This document shows, piece after piece, positions 23,872 to 35,484 of a DNA stretch of 64,000 nucleotides (position 1 is the stretch's first letter; each line of letters begins with the position of its first letter). Where the stretch lies: the NCBI GenBank assembly GCA_035578905.1, contig JAQJVL010000686.1, forward strand, positions 62,001 to 126,000, written 5' to 3'. The translations under genes were made by a program, and so were the position numbers. A model generated the notes under the pieces. That model was not told the DNA's origin, did no database searches, and was given only the letters and a program-made list of their open reading frames with translations. The DNA comes from Stictocephala bisonia (lineage: Eukaryota > Arthropoda > Insecta > Hemiptera > Membracidae).

Positions 23872-26108
23872 GTTCTCATTTATTTACAAATACAAGCTAT
23901 CGTTAGGTTAGGTTAGACCAATATAATTTATATCTCTATAATGGATTTGTGACAATATTAATTAATTCAGTATTGGGTGGTAGAGACAGTAGAAAATACT
24001 TTATAATAACATACGCAGACAGCTGAATACCTTATACATTCAACGACATTATAAGATAAACTTATTAAAAACAATATCTATTAAAAAGCCAGCTAGTGTA
24101 TTGTATACTTCACAGAATAGTTTATTCTTTGGAATATAATGTATCAAATGTAATTTGTGATTGAAGTAATTTGTCACACCTTACGTTATATTATATTTTG
24201 TAAAGTAATAAAATATACTCTTAATCAATTATTACATAATAAATATAGGCGATGTACATTGAAAACAAATAAATGTCAAACATCCAATTCTGAAAAAAAT
24301 TATATGTAATCAAAAATATCATAAATAATAAGTAAATTTTAAGTTACTTGATTTAAACTATTAATCCTAAAATAAAAGGTTATTCCAATTACTCTAGAAT
24401 ATCTGCCTTTTGTCTAACTCTTATTAGTAAAGTGTGTTTGATTTGAGATTTCATTATCGTTGTAAGTTTCAATAAAATAACTAGTTTTCGGTTGTCACCC
24501 TTCCTTTATTTTTAATATTTCCTGTTGTTCAGAAGGGATGCTGTCTATGCCAATAATTGTTACCTAAGATACTATGTTTGGTTAAGATCTTCTACAATTA
24601 ACATTTTTCTTTCACTGAAATAGACTATGATCCATACATGATATTATCTTACAACATAATTATATATTGTTTAAAATGAACCGATATTTGTTCATTATGT
24701 TGGTATTGGTCACGATTGTTCAATAAAATGGACGCTGAGTCAGCTAAGTGCCTAATTAAGCCATACTACAGTCTCTTTCACTTTGTCTGCACTAATTTAC
24801 TACCCCGAGTAAAGCCATGTAACAACCCATTAGGACAAGAATAAATGCAATTAGTGTGACCTGCCAAAGCACATCCAGTCTGTGTAGATCAGGTGCAGAA
24901 ATAGTGGAGTTCAAAACTAGACTTGTTTCTTTCATGTTGGACTTCAATAAATACAATCCTGTCTGAAGTATAATTTCCACTGTCAATAACGATTTTCTGT
25001 ATAAAACCTTCATATAAATGAAAATTACGGACTTTATTCTATCAGTTATGCATTTTTCTCTCTTATCTACGTAGATAATAACTTTCGAGATTTTAATACT
25101 GATGAATCATAAAAAATATACTATACATGGTGCGCTAATGTAAACATTAAAACTAAAAGAAATGATTATTTATGGAAATTGATCAAACAAGGTTAAAATA
25201 TAGCATATTATTTTACTATTTACCATCGAAAAATAACCATGGTAGGCATTAAAAACCTATTTATCATGTATATTATATTAGACCAAAATAAAAATGTTAA
25301 AGAAAGGTTATAACAGATGTTGTCCTCCTACAGCACACCAATAGACAATTAGTTAGGTTAATAGTTTAGGTTACATTAGGATAGCTTATTTAAAGTGAGG
25401 CTAAATTTTCGGTGAAAATAGATTACCTATATGTATTCACAGGCAACATATACTAACCTAACCTAAACTAATCTGAATTTGTTTTCTATTTTGTGGCAAA
25501 AGTGGGATCTCCACCAACAAATGTTTATGGATTTGTGTTTTTGAAGTTAATATTGGCTGTTAAAAATTAAGTAAACACCCTGTATTTTATATTTACTACA
25601 TACTCTAGTAATACTATTGATATGGTAATGAACCTAATATTCCAGTTTCAATTGTTTTTACACATTTATTTTTCATAGAACATTTTACGTTCAATATACT
25701 TATTTTTTTATCGTTATAGTGTTGGTTAAAGTTCATGGAGGTATCTTTTGGGTGATGAACTTGAAAGTTAAGACGCTCTAAGCAGGTTTCATGATTTGAA
25801 CCACTAATTCATTGGAACGGACTGTGCAATGCTACAGGACTGGAAAATGGAGGATGTCTAACAGTTTGTATTGCATATTTATGAGGATAGCCTTAGGCAT
25901 ATCTAGGTCAGCAGTGCTTATCGATGTCTTCAGATGCTCACCACCCCGTACAGTGACTACCTATGAATAATAATCTATTTTATTTCTGTAACAATAACTG
26001 TAACATGTACAGTATTACAGTTTTGTTGCTAAATTTGAGGACGTTCCTCTCCGAACAGCACTATTGAATTAAATAGCGATATTTTATTATATAATAACTT
26101 ATAATATA
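23872..26108. other. AT-rich stretch, no recognised gene
   Basis: Short TTAGG-like runs occur at about 23,904-23,917 (plus sense) and 25,448-25,461 (minus sense). Each has under three units, too few to call telomeric. No coding similarity was seen. Confidence 0.45.
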
Positions 26109-26110
26109 TA

Positions 26111-26551
26111 CAGGGTGTTCCATAAGTACTGACCAAAATTTCACGAGGTTATACTAGAGGTCAAAACAAACAATTCTCATCATATAATGTATGGTCCCAT
26201 CTTGCTTAGTTTTCTATCTATCTGTCTGTATGTGTTTTTTAGAGAACAATTTATATCTTCAAAACGGTTTGAGATATCAAGTTGAAACTTTGTACATTCA
26301 CTGAACGTATAGTGTACATCTACAATAAAAGTTTCAAAATTATATCATTTACGTAAACAAAATAGTGGCCATTAAAAATATTCAAAGCCTAATAACTTTA
26401 AAACGAGTGAGGTTATAGAAAAATGACAAGACACATATAACATAGCCCCTTTTAATACAAAAAGTTTGGTAACAGGTTTATTTTTCTACAATGAGTTGTT
26501 ACAGAAATAAGTAAGATTTCTCAAGTATAGGTATGTGTTTTATTTAAAATT
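26111..26551 (+). repeat. Left terminal inverted repeat (~440 bp)
   Basis: From CAGGGTGTTCC at the end to TGTGTTTTATTTAAAATT at the inner edge, this pairs with the reverse complement of about 28190-28623. Matching words include TTTCACGAGGTTATACTA, GAGATATCAAGTTGAAACTT and TAAGATTTCTCAAGTA. The arms are diverged with small indels. Confidence 0.88.
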
Positions 26552-26748
26552 ATTAGGTCCATAAGGCAGTATGCACCTAACAAACTCTAAATCAAGAGAT
26601 AGTTAATTGTTTAGATGATTTGTTTACTAAGTACTATCTTGCAACTAATAGTGATTTTAATTACTTAACCTCAACACAATGTGTTTCTGTAATATTGCAA
26701 GTCGTGTTTTTAGTTACGTTATAATATTATTGTTGGTTTTCACTGAAG

Positions 26749-28020
26749 ATGGAACATTTTCCAGTAGCTGAATACACTGATATTACTATGTCTATGGACT
26801 GGCTAATGTTAATGCAAGTCTAGTGAGAAGACTGTACGCAGAGCGTTTCCCTAACAGAAACCAACCGGGTCATAAAGTGTTTACTGCAGTCCACAATCAT
26901 CTTAGGGAGAGCGGAAGTGTAAGAAGAGCTTGGATATAGTAGGCCGGCCAAGAATTGTTCGGTCACTTGCCTTTGAAGAAGCTATCTTCAACCAGGTAGA
27001 AGATAATCCATCAACAAGTACAATGGCTGTAGCACATGACATGGATGCTGGCAAAAGTACTGTGTGGAGAACACTGAACGAACAATTATTTTATCCCTTT
27101 AAATACCAAAAAGTGCAGGAACTACTACCTTGAGATTATGAACAAAGGTTAGATTGCTCTCGTTGAATGTTGCATGAATAAATAGAGAATGACTTCTTAA
27201 AGAATGTCCTTTTCAATAACGAAACGACTTTTTCCCATGAGGGAGTAATTAATTTGAAAAATAATCATGTATGAGCCCAAGAAAATCCGAATGCAACCAT
27301 TCAACACTATCATCAGAGAAGGTTTTCATTGAACGTGTAGGCTGGCTTATTAACGACAGTTTAATTGGACCCTATGTTTTGCCAAATAGGTTAAATGGAC
27401 AAACATACTTGATTTTTCTCCAAGATGTTCTGCCTGAACTTCTCGAAAATGTTACTTTTGATGTTAGGGAACAGATATAAACTTCCAACCGCTTTACAAT
27501 CAGAGACAGACGTAAGGAAATTTAGGAATAAAGTCAAGTCATTTTTGGTTTCTAAGGAATATTACAATGTCCAACAGTATTTATTAGATAAGGGTACATT
27601 TTAGTTCTACTGTGTTTTTTGTACATATGACGCAGATCAATGCTATTGTAAATAGTCAAATGATAATAAAGAATATTGATTGATTGATGGATATTGTAAA
27701 TAGTCAAATTATAATGAAGAATATTGATTGATTGATTGATATGGTTCCAACATGATAGGGTCCCGGCCCACTTTACAAATGCAGTCACACAGCACATTAA
27801 CGCAGTTTATGGCAATCAATGGATCGGGCGCGGTGGTTCTGTCCCTTGGCCCCCAAGAACACCGGATCTCACACCGATAGATTTTTATGTTTGGTGACAC
27901 ATGAAACAATTGGTTTATTCACTCCTGTTCTGGATTTGGTTGCTCGCATTGTTGAAGCTGCTGCAGCAATTCTGGAGCAAAGTCCTTTTGAACAAATCCG
28001 GTGGTCAGTTTTACAGTAAT
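26749..28020 (+). pseudogene. Mariner-like transposase pseudogene
   Basis: It starts near MEHFPVAEYTDI (ATG at 26749) and reads through SLVRRLYAERFPNRNQPGHK and GRPRIVRSLAFEEAIFNQVE, then DNPSTST and STVWRTLNEQLFYP (helix-turn-helix region). A stop falls at 27131-27133 and more stops follow. The catalytic core continues as VLFNNETTFSHEGVIN, RRFSLNVWAGLINDSLIGPY and LIFLQDVLPELLENVTFDV. The nested LINE interrupts it here. After it, WFQHDRVPAHF and PPRTPDLTPIDFYVW give the second and third catalytic Asp, 36 residues apart. The first Asp, expected in LFTDE of relatives, is Asn here (FNNE). The end is VARIVEAAAAILEQSPFEQI with a frameshift just before it. Missing catalytic Asp, stops and insertion make it inactive. 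Confidence 0.88.
27474..27742 (+). mobile_element. Nested LINE 3' end inside the transposase, 5-bp duplication
   Basis: The transposase codons GAA CAG ATA are followed by foreign sequence from 27479. The transposase resumes with TGG TTC CAA after 27742. GATAT occurs at both edges (27474-27478 and 27738-27742), a 5-bp target-site duplication. The insert opens with 41 in-frame codons ending at TAG 27602-27604 (KLPTALQSETDVRKFRNKVK, then SFLVSKEYYNVQQYLLDKGT). This is the typical extreme C-terminus of a CR1/Jockey-type ORF2. After a short UTR it ends in ATTGATTGATTG repeats. A 48-bp segment including the tail is duplicated in tandem (27643-27690 and 27691-27738). The insert is only about 259 bp, strongly 5'-truncated. 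Confidence 0.85.
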
Positions 28021-28189
28021 AAACACTGTGCAATTAGCAGAGAGGAGGCCACATTGAGCATTTACTTTGAACTCATAATTAGGTATGGTAAGTTGTTGTT
28101 TCTTTTATTTCACATGTGTTTAACAGTTCAGGAAGTATTAATTGTTGCTTGTTGTGGCATGAATTCTTCATCATTATTGGAAAACACAT

Positions 28190-28623
28190 TGGAATTTTGA
28201 ATAAAACACAGATCTTTACTTGAGAAATCTTACTTCTTTCTGTAACAACTTATTATAGAAAAATAAACCTGGTATTGAAATTCTTGTATTAAAAGGGTAT
28301 ATTTTATATGTGTATTGTCTTTTTTCTGTAACATCACTCGTTTTAAAGGATTTGAACATTTTAATAGCCACCATTTTGTTATGTAAATGATACAATTTTG
28401 AAACTTTTATTTCAGATCTACACTAATTAGGTCAGTAAATGTACAAAGTTTCAACTTGATATCTCAAACCATTTTGAAGATATAAATTATTTTATAAAAA
28501 ACACATACAGGCAGATAGACAGAAAAGTAAGTAAGATGGGACTATACATTATATGATGTAAACTGTTTGATTTGACCTATAGTATAACCTCGTGAAATGC
28601 TGGTAAACTTACGGGACACCGTG
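28190..28623 (-). repeat. Right terminal inverted repeat (~434 bp)
   Basis: Reverse-complement partner of 26111-26551. It ends in GGGACACCGTG directly before the flanking TA. Confidence 0.88.
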
Positions 28624-28625
28624 TA

Positions 28626-29288
28626 TAATCCCATAAGGATGTAATCATTGATAACGAAAATCCTGGAACCGCTGCATTGAGTAAAAACGGCCTCTCAACT
28701 TTTCCTTTTTCCATAAGAGCAACATTGGCATTAATTTAATTTGCATTATCAAATTCAAACAGCTGATACCAAAAAAACAAAACTTTGACACAAAAGCTTA
28801 GCTAAAGTTTTAATGTGAAATGTTTAACGTAATTTCTACTAACTCTGACATTATTGCACTTTGCATCCCACAAAAGTAGACTTATGGGGTTTTCTAGAAT
28901 ATAATGTTATCTACGAAATGAGCACCTGGCTGAGATTTTATATTGATGTTATTCCCTAGAGAGAATCACTAAGGGAAGAGTAAGCAAGTGTAGAGACCCA
29001 CTACGTAGCAAAGCAACCACTAATGTGTATATATTACTGATATTTATTCACAACATTATTTTTTTACCCACAAAACTATGTTCATTGGAACATAAATGAA
29101 CATTTTAATATAATCAATCATATTTTCAATGTTCAATTATAAAATGGAATACGTTATGAACTCTAAATATACTAATTTCCTACCAAATTCAAATCAGAAT
29201 GAAAATTAAATAGAAGACATTGGAGATAAATGGTTCCATCCATGGAACCTCATTTGTTAAATGAATTGTTGAGGAAGCTGTCAGTAGC
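28626..29288. other. Unidentified AT-rich stretch
   Basis: Nothing recognised lies between the DNA transposon and the solo LTR. Confidence 0.45.
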
Positions 29289-30206
29289 ATACTGTGACAT
29301 TCCGAGTGGCCTCTATCCTGGGAACCGGTGATGCGGAAGTAATGGATGGGTCGCTGACCACCTGCCCTGCTTGTTTACAACCTTTGGGGCACAATGGCTT
29401 ACGCATGAACGCCCCTTTACCTCTTCACTGGACTTCTAGAATCTTCTGGGTTGACGAGCCAGCTCTGTCATGGAACTTCGGACGCAGGGGAATTCAAGAA
29501 ACTTCTAGATGGAGACCTGCAGGTGATATATACGGCCCGGATACCAGCGCTAGTCAGTCAGTCAGTGAGTCTAGAGTCTACAGCCCGGGTGTTTGCAGCG
29601 ACAGTGAGACAGTTCTACAGTGCGAGTGAAGTGTCCGAGTATAGTGAAGTGGTCTACGGAGAAGTTACCGGTGAGTGGTTCGTTGTGAGGATCAACGAAG
29701 GAGCAGTGCGGTACTTGTGGACGACTTCTGAAGGGACACTGAAGAAACTGTGAGTGAACTGTTAGCTTTGGACTGTAGGTAGTAGGGAATCTAGTAAAGT
29801 CATTTAGTAGTCAGTAATTGTAAATAATAGTAGGGAATCTAGTAGAGTCACTTTATAGTTAGTAATTGTAAATAATAGTAGAGAATCTAGGAAAGCCACT
29901 TTATAGAGCTAGGAATTGTAATTAAAAGAAAGGAATTTAGTAAAGTCACTTTGCAATTAGTAGTTGTAATTATTGATGCCATCTAAGATTGTAAATATAA
30001 ATTAGTTTAACTGTAACAGTAGGCCTAATAGTAAATTGTACTTTTCACAATAGTTAAAGTTAAGGAATTAATCCATTTAAATATAATAAGTTAATTTTAT
30101 ATATTCAATAAATTTAGTAATTGTTTAGTATATCGTGTTGCTTATTTGTAAAACCCACATAGTGATTAATAATTTATAAATTAGGACGTGTAAAACGTCA
30201 CAATAC
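29289..30206 (+). mobile_element. Solo LTR with 4-bp target duplication
   Basis: The segment 29293-30202 (910 bp) begins TGTGACATTCC and ends ACGTCACA, so it has the TG...CA ends of an LTR with a TGTGAC/GTCACA inverted terminus. ATAC flanks it on both sides (29289-29292 and 30203-30206). The left half is G+C-rich and holds an apparent 111-codon open frame (29294-29629) with no known motif. I regard that frame as incidental. The right half has an AATAAA signal near 30,107 and four imperfect ~49-bp repeats (GGGAATCTAG at 29784, 29833, ~29881, ~29931). No internal gag-pol or second LTR is adjacent, so this is the usual product of LTR-LTR recombination. Strand is inferred from the AATAAA. A 4-bp duplication fits Ty3/Gypsy-like or Pao elements; the group is not assigned. 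Confidence 0.78.
29780..29975 (+). repeat. Internal ~49-bp tandem repeat of the LTR (x4)
   Basis: Four degenerate copies containing GGGAATCTAGTAAAGTCA and, in the first two, GTAATTGTAAATAATAG, decaying toward the right. Such repeats in LTRs often carry enhancer activity; that function is only a possibility here. Confidence 0.75.
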
Positions 30207-32225
30207 ATACATGTTCTTGGAGCTAATTTGGAGGATTTGTATGAGTTTAGTGTAGATACAATGTTATTATGTACAATGTACAATGATCTTAAATGGATAA
30301 TCTGGTCTTTTTATTTCCAGAATGAAAACCCGTCTCAAAAATTTGCTTCACATATTTTTCTTCTGATACCAAAATTTTTTTTAGTATCACTATATTCTCT
30401 GATTTTACTAGGAATCTGTCTAATGAAGTGGCATTGGGAATTTAACTTGAAAGTCGATTTGAAGTAACTGGTCACTAAATATCCGGAACCACTGGATTGA
30501 GTAGAAACAGCTCCTCAAGTTATCCGTTTTTTTTCATTTTGTTCAATATTTTTCATCCAGAAAAAATGTCTCATTCCTGTTCTAAACTCCATTATTGTTT
30601 TTCCCCCCTAAAAGGACAATATCTAAAGTATGTAATGTTTTCTCAGTTGAGTGATACTGTTATAATTGCTGTATCTATGGTTATCGAGAGTTTAGAGAGC
30701 TTAATAAGCACGTTAGTTTTACTTTAAATCTTGAAGGAAAATTATTCCTTATTATTACTTCAAATCTTTACAAAATCAATGGGTCTACACAAACGTCTAA
30801 ATATTATGTTAAGAGTCTACTTCACCAGCTAAAAGTTTAAAATTGATTCTCCATAGGGTCATTTTTTTTAAATAAGATAAATATTTATTTTTGAACATAC
30901 AATTTTTAAATTAACCTGTCATAAAAGAGGAAAGAGGCAACAACTATATAATTATAAAACTTATTGCTAAAAATTATCTGAGTTTTGGTATTTAAAAATT
31001 ATGTTAAAAACTCAATACACATTTTTGTAAGAATTGTTTTTAATTGAATAGGTACAATCAACTTCTTCGAGTTAAATAAAAAATATATAGAACACATAAT
31101 TTCACAAAGTAGATATTCATCTTGAACAAAGTGAATTTTATTTTACCTTGTACTTATTTAGTTTTTATATTAGTAGGTCAAAGAGAGTCTAAATTTGTTT
31201 TGGTAAATTCAAGGCAATATTTTAATAACATTGTATAAAAATATTTTTTCTTACGCAACTTTATTTATACTATAGTGCTGGCCAAATTTTTTATCCACAT
31301 TATTTTTATTTAAAATTATATATTTTTTATACTTGTGACTGATTTTACTTAAGCATTCCTCTTTGCCTAAAATTCTAACACTTAAATCTGTCCTTAACAC
31401 CTTGCCATCAGTCACTGACATAATACTTTATGATTGTTATATTTATCTGTTAACTGTTTAATTCATATTATATACTCGTTCATCTGTCAATTTGATGCAG
31501 GCAGTAAACACTGTTATGCTAATTGACTAAATTGGATAATGTTACACAATTTCCTAACGAGGTTTAATTATACTTTGCTATTTAAATACCGAGCAGTATA
31601 GTGAAAATAACAAACATATATGCTTAATTGGCTGACGGTTTATGTTACTTTGTAAAGCTTTAACCTCTTGCATTGATTATAAAGCAAAGAATTGAGATAC
31701 AAACTGACGTGTCCTGACGTTCCGGATGAGGAAGTATTAAACCTATCTCATGTTTTATTTATTTAGAGCTGTACTTCAGGGGTTTCAACTACCAATTATT
31801 TAATTACGTTTTATAACTTCCGAAAAAATGTTAAACTTTATTGCTTACGATAAAAATTAATCATTTTCTAATCAAAAGTGTTGTTTGTGTCATTTACTTA
31901 TGATGAAAATTTACAATATACATATTAAACTGTCCTACTTATTGAAAAGACACTTTAAATTTAATTTATAATGATTAAAATGAAAAAACGTTGCAAGGAT
32001 AATCAATGTAAACAAATCAGAAACTTTTGTTTCTATAGACTTTAAGGTTTACGAAACAAATATATGTAAATTCTTTGTGATTTGTAAATCACAACTACGG
32101 CAATTAGCAAAACGCTCCTCATTAAGATACATAAAATGATAATATGAAATGTTATCAAGATGATTTATTATTTATATAGCATGTATTAAAACTTCTATCT
32201 GTAAATCTTAAATTTTATATTTTCT
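30207..32225. other. AT-rich stretch, no recognised gene
   Basis: Short plus-strand frames at 30.2-30.7 kb have no motifs and include poly-T-encoded hydrophobic stretches, which are expected by composition. No repeat family was recognised. Confidence 0.45.
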
Positions 32226-32229
32226 TAAA

Positions 32230-32397
32230 AAGAAAAACAAAAAAAACAACTCCTAGTTCACATGGACCGTCTGTCCTTTGCGTGAAGTTTATTCAACGTG
32301 ATACGCACTGACCTTAGCTACGTTGGAGATTCGAACGTTGGAATCCTTCACAATCCAAAGACTTAGCCACTGACCACCACGTCAGCACATTAAGACT
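32230..32397 (-). repeat. tRNA-derived SINE, diverged copy
   Basis: On the minus strand GACGTGGTGGTCAGTGGCTA (A-box region) is followed by a B box GTTCGAATCTC (32336-32326), then CACGTTGAATAAACTTCACG as in the 46.9-kb copy, and an oligo-A-like end (poly-T/A at 32,240). One base is lost in the A box relative to the other copies. Confidence 0.65.
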
Positions 32398-32470
32398 GTA
32401 TAATAATCAGGTTTATTGGATGATAATACTTATGATTGATAGTAATAATTTAAAATAATATATTTATATA

Positions 32471-32888
32471 TACCGGTTGTCTGGAAATCACTTAATATTT
32501 AATATGTCAACAAGCAAAGAACAATGAAAGTCGAGGATTAAGTCTACACTGTTATTAATGACTGTTTGGCCATTTTGTGTCCTTTTTTGGCCTAAATTGA
32601 ATTTGAGAGTCTGCTATTACCAAATGAGTAGTCTTTTTTTAGCCGGTGTTGCGACAATTTGTTCCTCTAACAATTACATTTAAAATGAGGTGTAACTTGA
32701 CCTATTCTTCTAATTTAGATTTTCAGACTTCCTCCACAGGACGCCCCCCAAAGAGAAAAAGGGCAGTTAAAATGGCAAAAATGTCAGTAAATAGAGTGAG
32801 GACGTAATCCTAGAGTTTCATTATTCTGGGTTTATTATTATTATAAAATAAATATAAAGGGGTTCCCAGACTTTTTGAACAACCGGTA
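32471..32888. mobile_element. MITE with TA duplication and short inverted repeats
   Basis: The element at 32473-32886 (414 bp) has ends CCGGTTGTCTGG and, in reverse complement, CCGGTTGTTCAAAAAGTC. It is flanked by TA on both sides. Inside there is no open frame of note, so it is non-autonomous. The TA duplication suggests mobilisation by a Tc1/mariner-type transposase. Confidence 0.65.
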
Positions 32889-32889
32889 T

Positions 32890-34775
32890 TTATCAATGTA
32901 AACATATCTTGTAATTTGATTACTTATCGTAAGGGTTATAAATATAAAAAATAATATATAAAATATGTTATTACATTAAATCTATATATGCAATTCAGGA
33001 GACGTCCAATATATGTTCCTTTCTGTTTAATTTCAATTAATTATATGTTCGAGTAACACAAATGACAAAAATTGTCAGTGTATTTGTAGCTTACTATAAA
33101 ATTGTTGCCATTAAAGAGTACATCTAACATATAAAAAGAATATCTTCTATCTAGCCAGTCTTTGACACTAAATATAAGTTGAAGGTCCTATAATTGTACA
33201 AACAATTGGTTGCAATTGGAATTGTAACCACTTTGACAATAGCCGAGCTAATATTTGTAAAAGTGATTAGTAATATTTATCCTATTAGCATTTAGTACAT
33301 TTCTTCCTTATCAGAATCAATGTTACATGACATTAGCGGCCAATTACAAAGGTGTTAATTATTACAATGGATGAATGTTTTCCTGTTACGCTCAATGAAG
33401 TATAACAATATTGAAATGTACACGATTTTTTCAATATTTGAGTGATACTCAAGAATTTAATAAAAGGAATAATCGATCAGCCAGAGGCAATCAGCTGATT
33501 AAATATAAAGTTACTTCGATTTTTTATACAAGCTAAGAGTATTTTATTTATTAAACTTTGCTTTCAACTTCATTGATACTAGTAGAGTTTTATTTACCAG
33601 ACTTTAACAGATCTATGCTAAAATGATTATTTTTTCATCTTAATATAATTTAACTTCTGAATATAATGTTCTCTGGTGCCAAATTAACTTTCGTAACCAA
33701 ATACAGAATAACTAACTGCTATTAATAAGTTAAGTTTTTAATTAAATGGTATATCATATCGTATGTAACTTTTAAATTTTATCTTTCCGTAATTCGATAG
33801 GTTAGTTGCATTAATAAAATAAAATTTTCAATATTTTTACACAACTAATAATGTATTCAAAATAATAATAATAATGAACTAATATTCAGTATATTGATTA
33901 AATATGTCAAACTGTTCATAAACTTTGTTGTTGAAATTTGTTAATGATGGAATATCAGATGAGGTAGACAAACTTAGTTGGACATTTGCCATCATTACGT
34001 GAAAAATATCAATCACGACGTTTCGATTTGGTAAAACCTAAACCTTTTTCATAAACTTTAGTTGTTATTTCTTAATTTCTTAACGTTACAAAACTTTTAT
34101 AATTAGCTTACATTTAATTTTTATAGCGTGATATTTCAAAAGGTACCAAAATCAGGTTTTATCTGCTACCAGCCAATAGTACTTGCTTCATTAAGGGGTG
34201 GTTCTCTACGCTTACCTACCCTTCCCCCTAAAGTTCTAACTAAACATTCATATCAATATAAAAGTACAGCTTGCTGCCGTTTTCTGAATTGACAAAGTTT
34301 TATAAAAACCCTTTAGGAGAAGAAAAATAACACAATCATGTCATAGTTAGTCTAAATTACCTTAAAAATTTCACAATGACAGCCAAATTTGCCTTTTGTG
34401 TCATATTTATGTTTTTTTGTAACAACTTATTGAAATAAATTATTAAATTAAATTATAACCTAATCTTAATAATTTGCTTATAGACGTTTACTTACAGAAA
34501 AAAGCCAATGTTGATGTAATTTTTCTACCACATGGGAATGGAATTTCAAGAAAACCTCTCTTGGTGGGTTTTTATGATACAACAGCTAACTTAACTCTAA
34601 ATTTCATCAACATTTATGTTTATCAAAACAGCAAAGTATTAATTTGTTAGTGACCTGGATTCCAAAAATCTACAATATAAATAATGTTTTGTTAATTTTG
34701 AACAGTTCACAATAAGGTCTTTGGCCATAAGATCAGACAAATTAAATATAATAAAATTTGTGTTTTCATATATCC
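32890..34775. other. AT-rich stretch, no recognised gene
   Basis: Nothing identifiable was found on either strand. Confidence 0.45.
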
Positions 34776-34779
34776 GAAG

Positions 34780-35480
34780 CGTTCGATGAAGATAATATGG
34801 CTAGGTGTAAGAGACGACTTTTTATCTGTAACCTTACCAATTCTTTATACAATAAAGTCATTTTACATGTCATTTCATATTTTCCAAATCAGTCCTGTCC
34901 AGTTTTTAACCAAAAGCAGCAGTAGTATTTTTCTCGGGAAATCTGGTATGCCATTTAATTCCTCCCATGATTTTTAAAATTTTGTTTTTAATCTAATTTA
35001 TAAATGAGTTTTTAGAGAATATATGATTTTGCTCCTTACTTGATATAAAGAAGTTGTATTGTTTTTATATGGTAGATTTTTTGTTGTTCTTTGTTTGGCT
35101 AGTTTGTCAGGTAATTAATTTCCTTTTATCTTATAGTGTGAAGAAATCGATTAAAAAATAACATGTCTATTTTCATCATTTAAATGTTCAATAAGTTTTA
35201 TGCATTCAATTAGTTTGCTCTATTCTATTTTTGTATCATTACACATCACTTCAATTACAGATTTAGAGTCACAAAATAAGACAATGTTTTTAGATTGTAT
35301 ATATATTCATGAATTAATTTATTAAGATATAGTTTTATTGCATCTATTTCACTCTCAAAGGCAGTTTTAAATGTAACAAGTGTTTTATAATTTGAAAATA
35401 GCAAATAAAAACTGCCATACTTACCGAAGATTGATGAGTTTGTTTTAAGCCATCTGTATATTTTATTTTTTATTTTATTT
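34780..35480 (-). pseudogene. Decayed retrotransposon RNase H domain
   Basis: On the minus strand, reading from about 35,470 down and allowing frameshifts, the RNase H landmarks appear in order. First is YTDG followed by KTNSSIFGKYGSF. Next is TAFESEIDAIKLYLNKLIHE, then FCDSKSVIEVM (the DSKS-type motif), then LIECIKLIEHLNDENRHVIF, then SSHYKIKGN with LPDKLAKQRTTKN (degraded WIPSH.GI.GNE.AD.LAK). The stretch below it to about 34,780 keeps coding-like text (WEELNGIPDFPRK). Several stops and frame changes show it is old. RNase H of this form is found C-terminal to RT in I, R1/Loa and Jockey-like LINEs; no RT domain was seen next to it. The call rests on motif order read by eye. Confidence 0.5.
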
Positions 35481-35484
35481 ATTT

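Larger units (their letters stand above)
26109..28625 (+). mobile_element. Mariner-superfamily DNA transposon with long inverted repeats, defective
   Basis: The element proper is 26111-28623, bounded by TA target duplications (26109-26110 and 28624-28625). Its ends are CAGGGTGTTCC and, in reverse complement, CACGGTGTCCC. The terminal inverted repeats extend about 440 bp inward on both sides, far longer than the roughly 30-bp repeats of typical mariner elements. Between them is a transposase of the arthropod group with an N-terminal helix-turn-helix reading NPSTST and a mariner-like catalytic domain. The frame has several stops, at least one frameshift and a nested LINE tail. It cannot make transposase itself. 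Confidence 0.9.

Noticed and set aside
23904..25461. TTAGG-type telomere-like motifs
   Set aside because: Each run is under three units, as expected by chance in AT-rich sequence.
29294..29753. Open frames of 100-111 codons in a G+C-rich block
   Set aside because: They lie wholly inside the solo LTR and have no recognisable domain.
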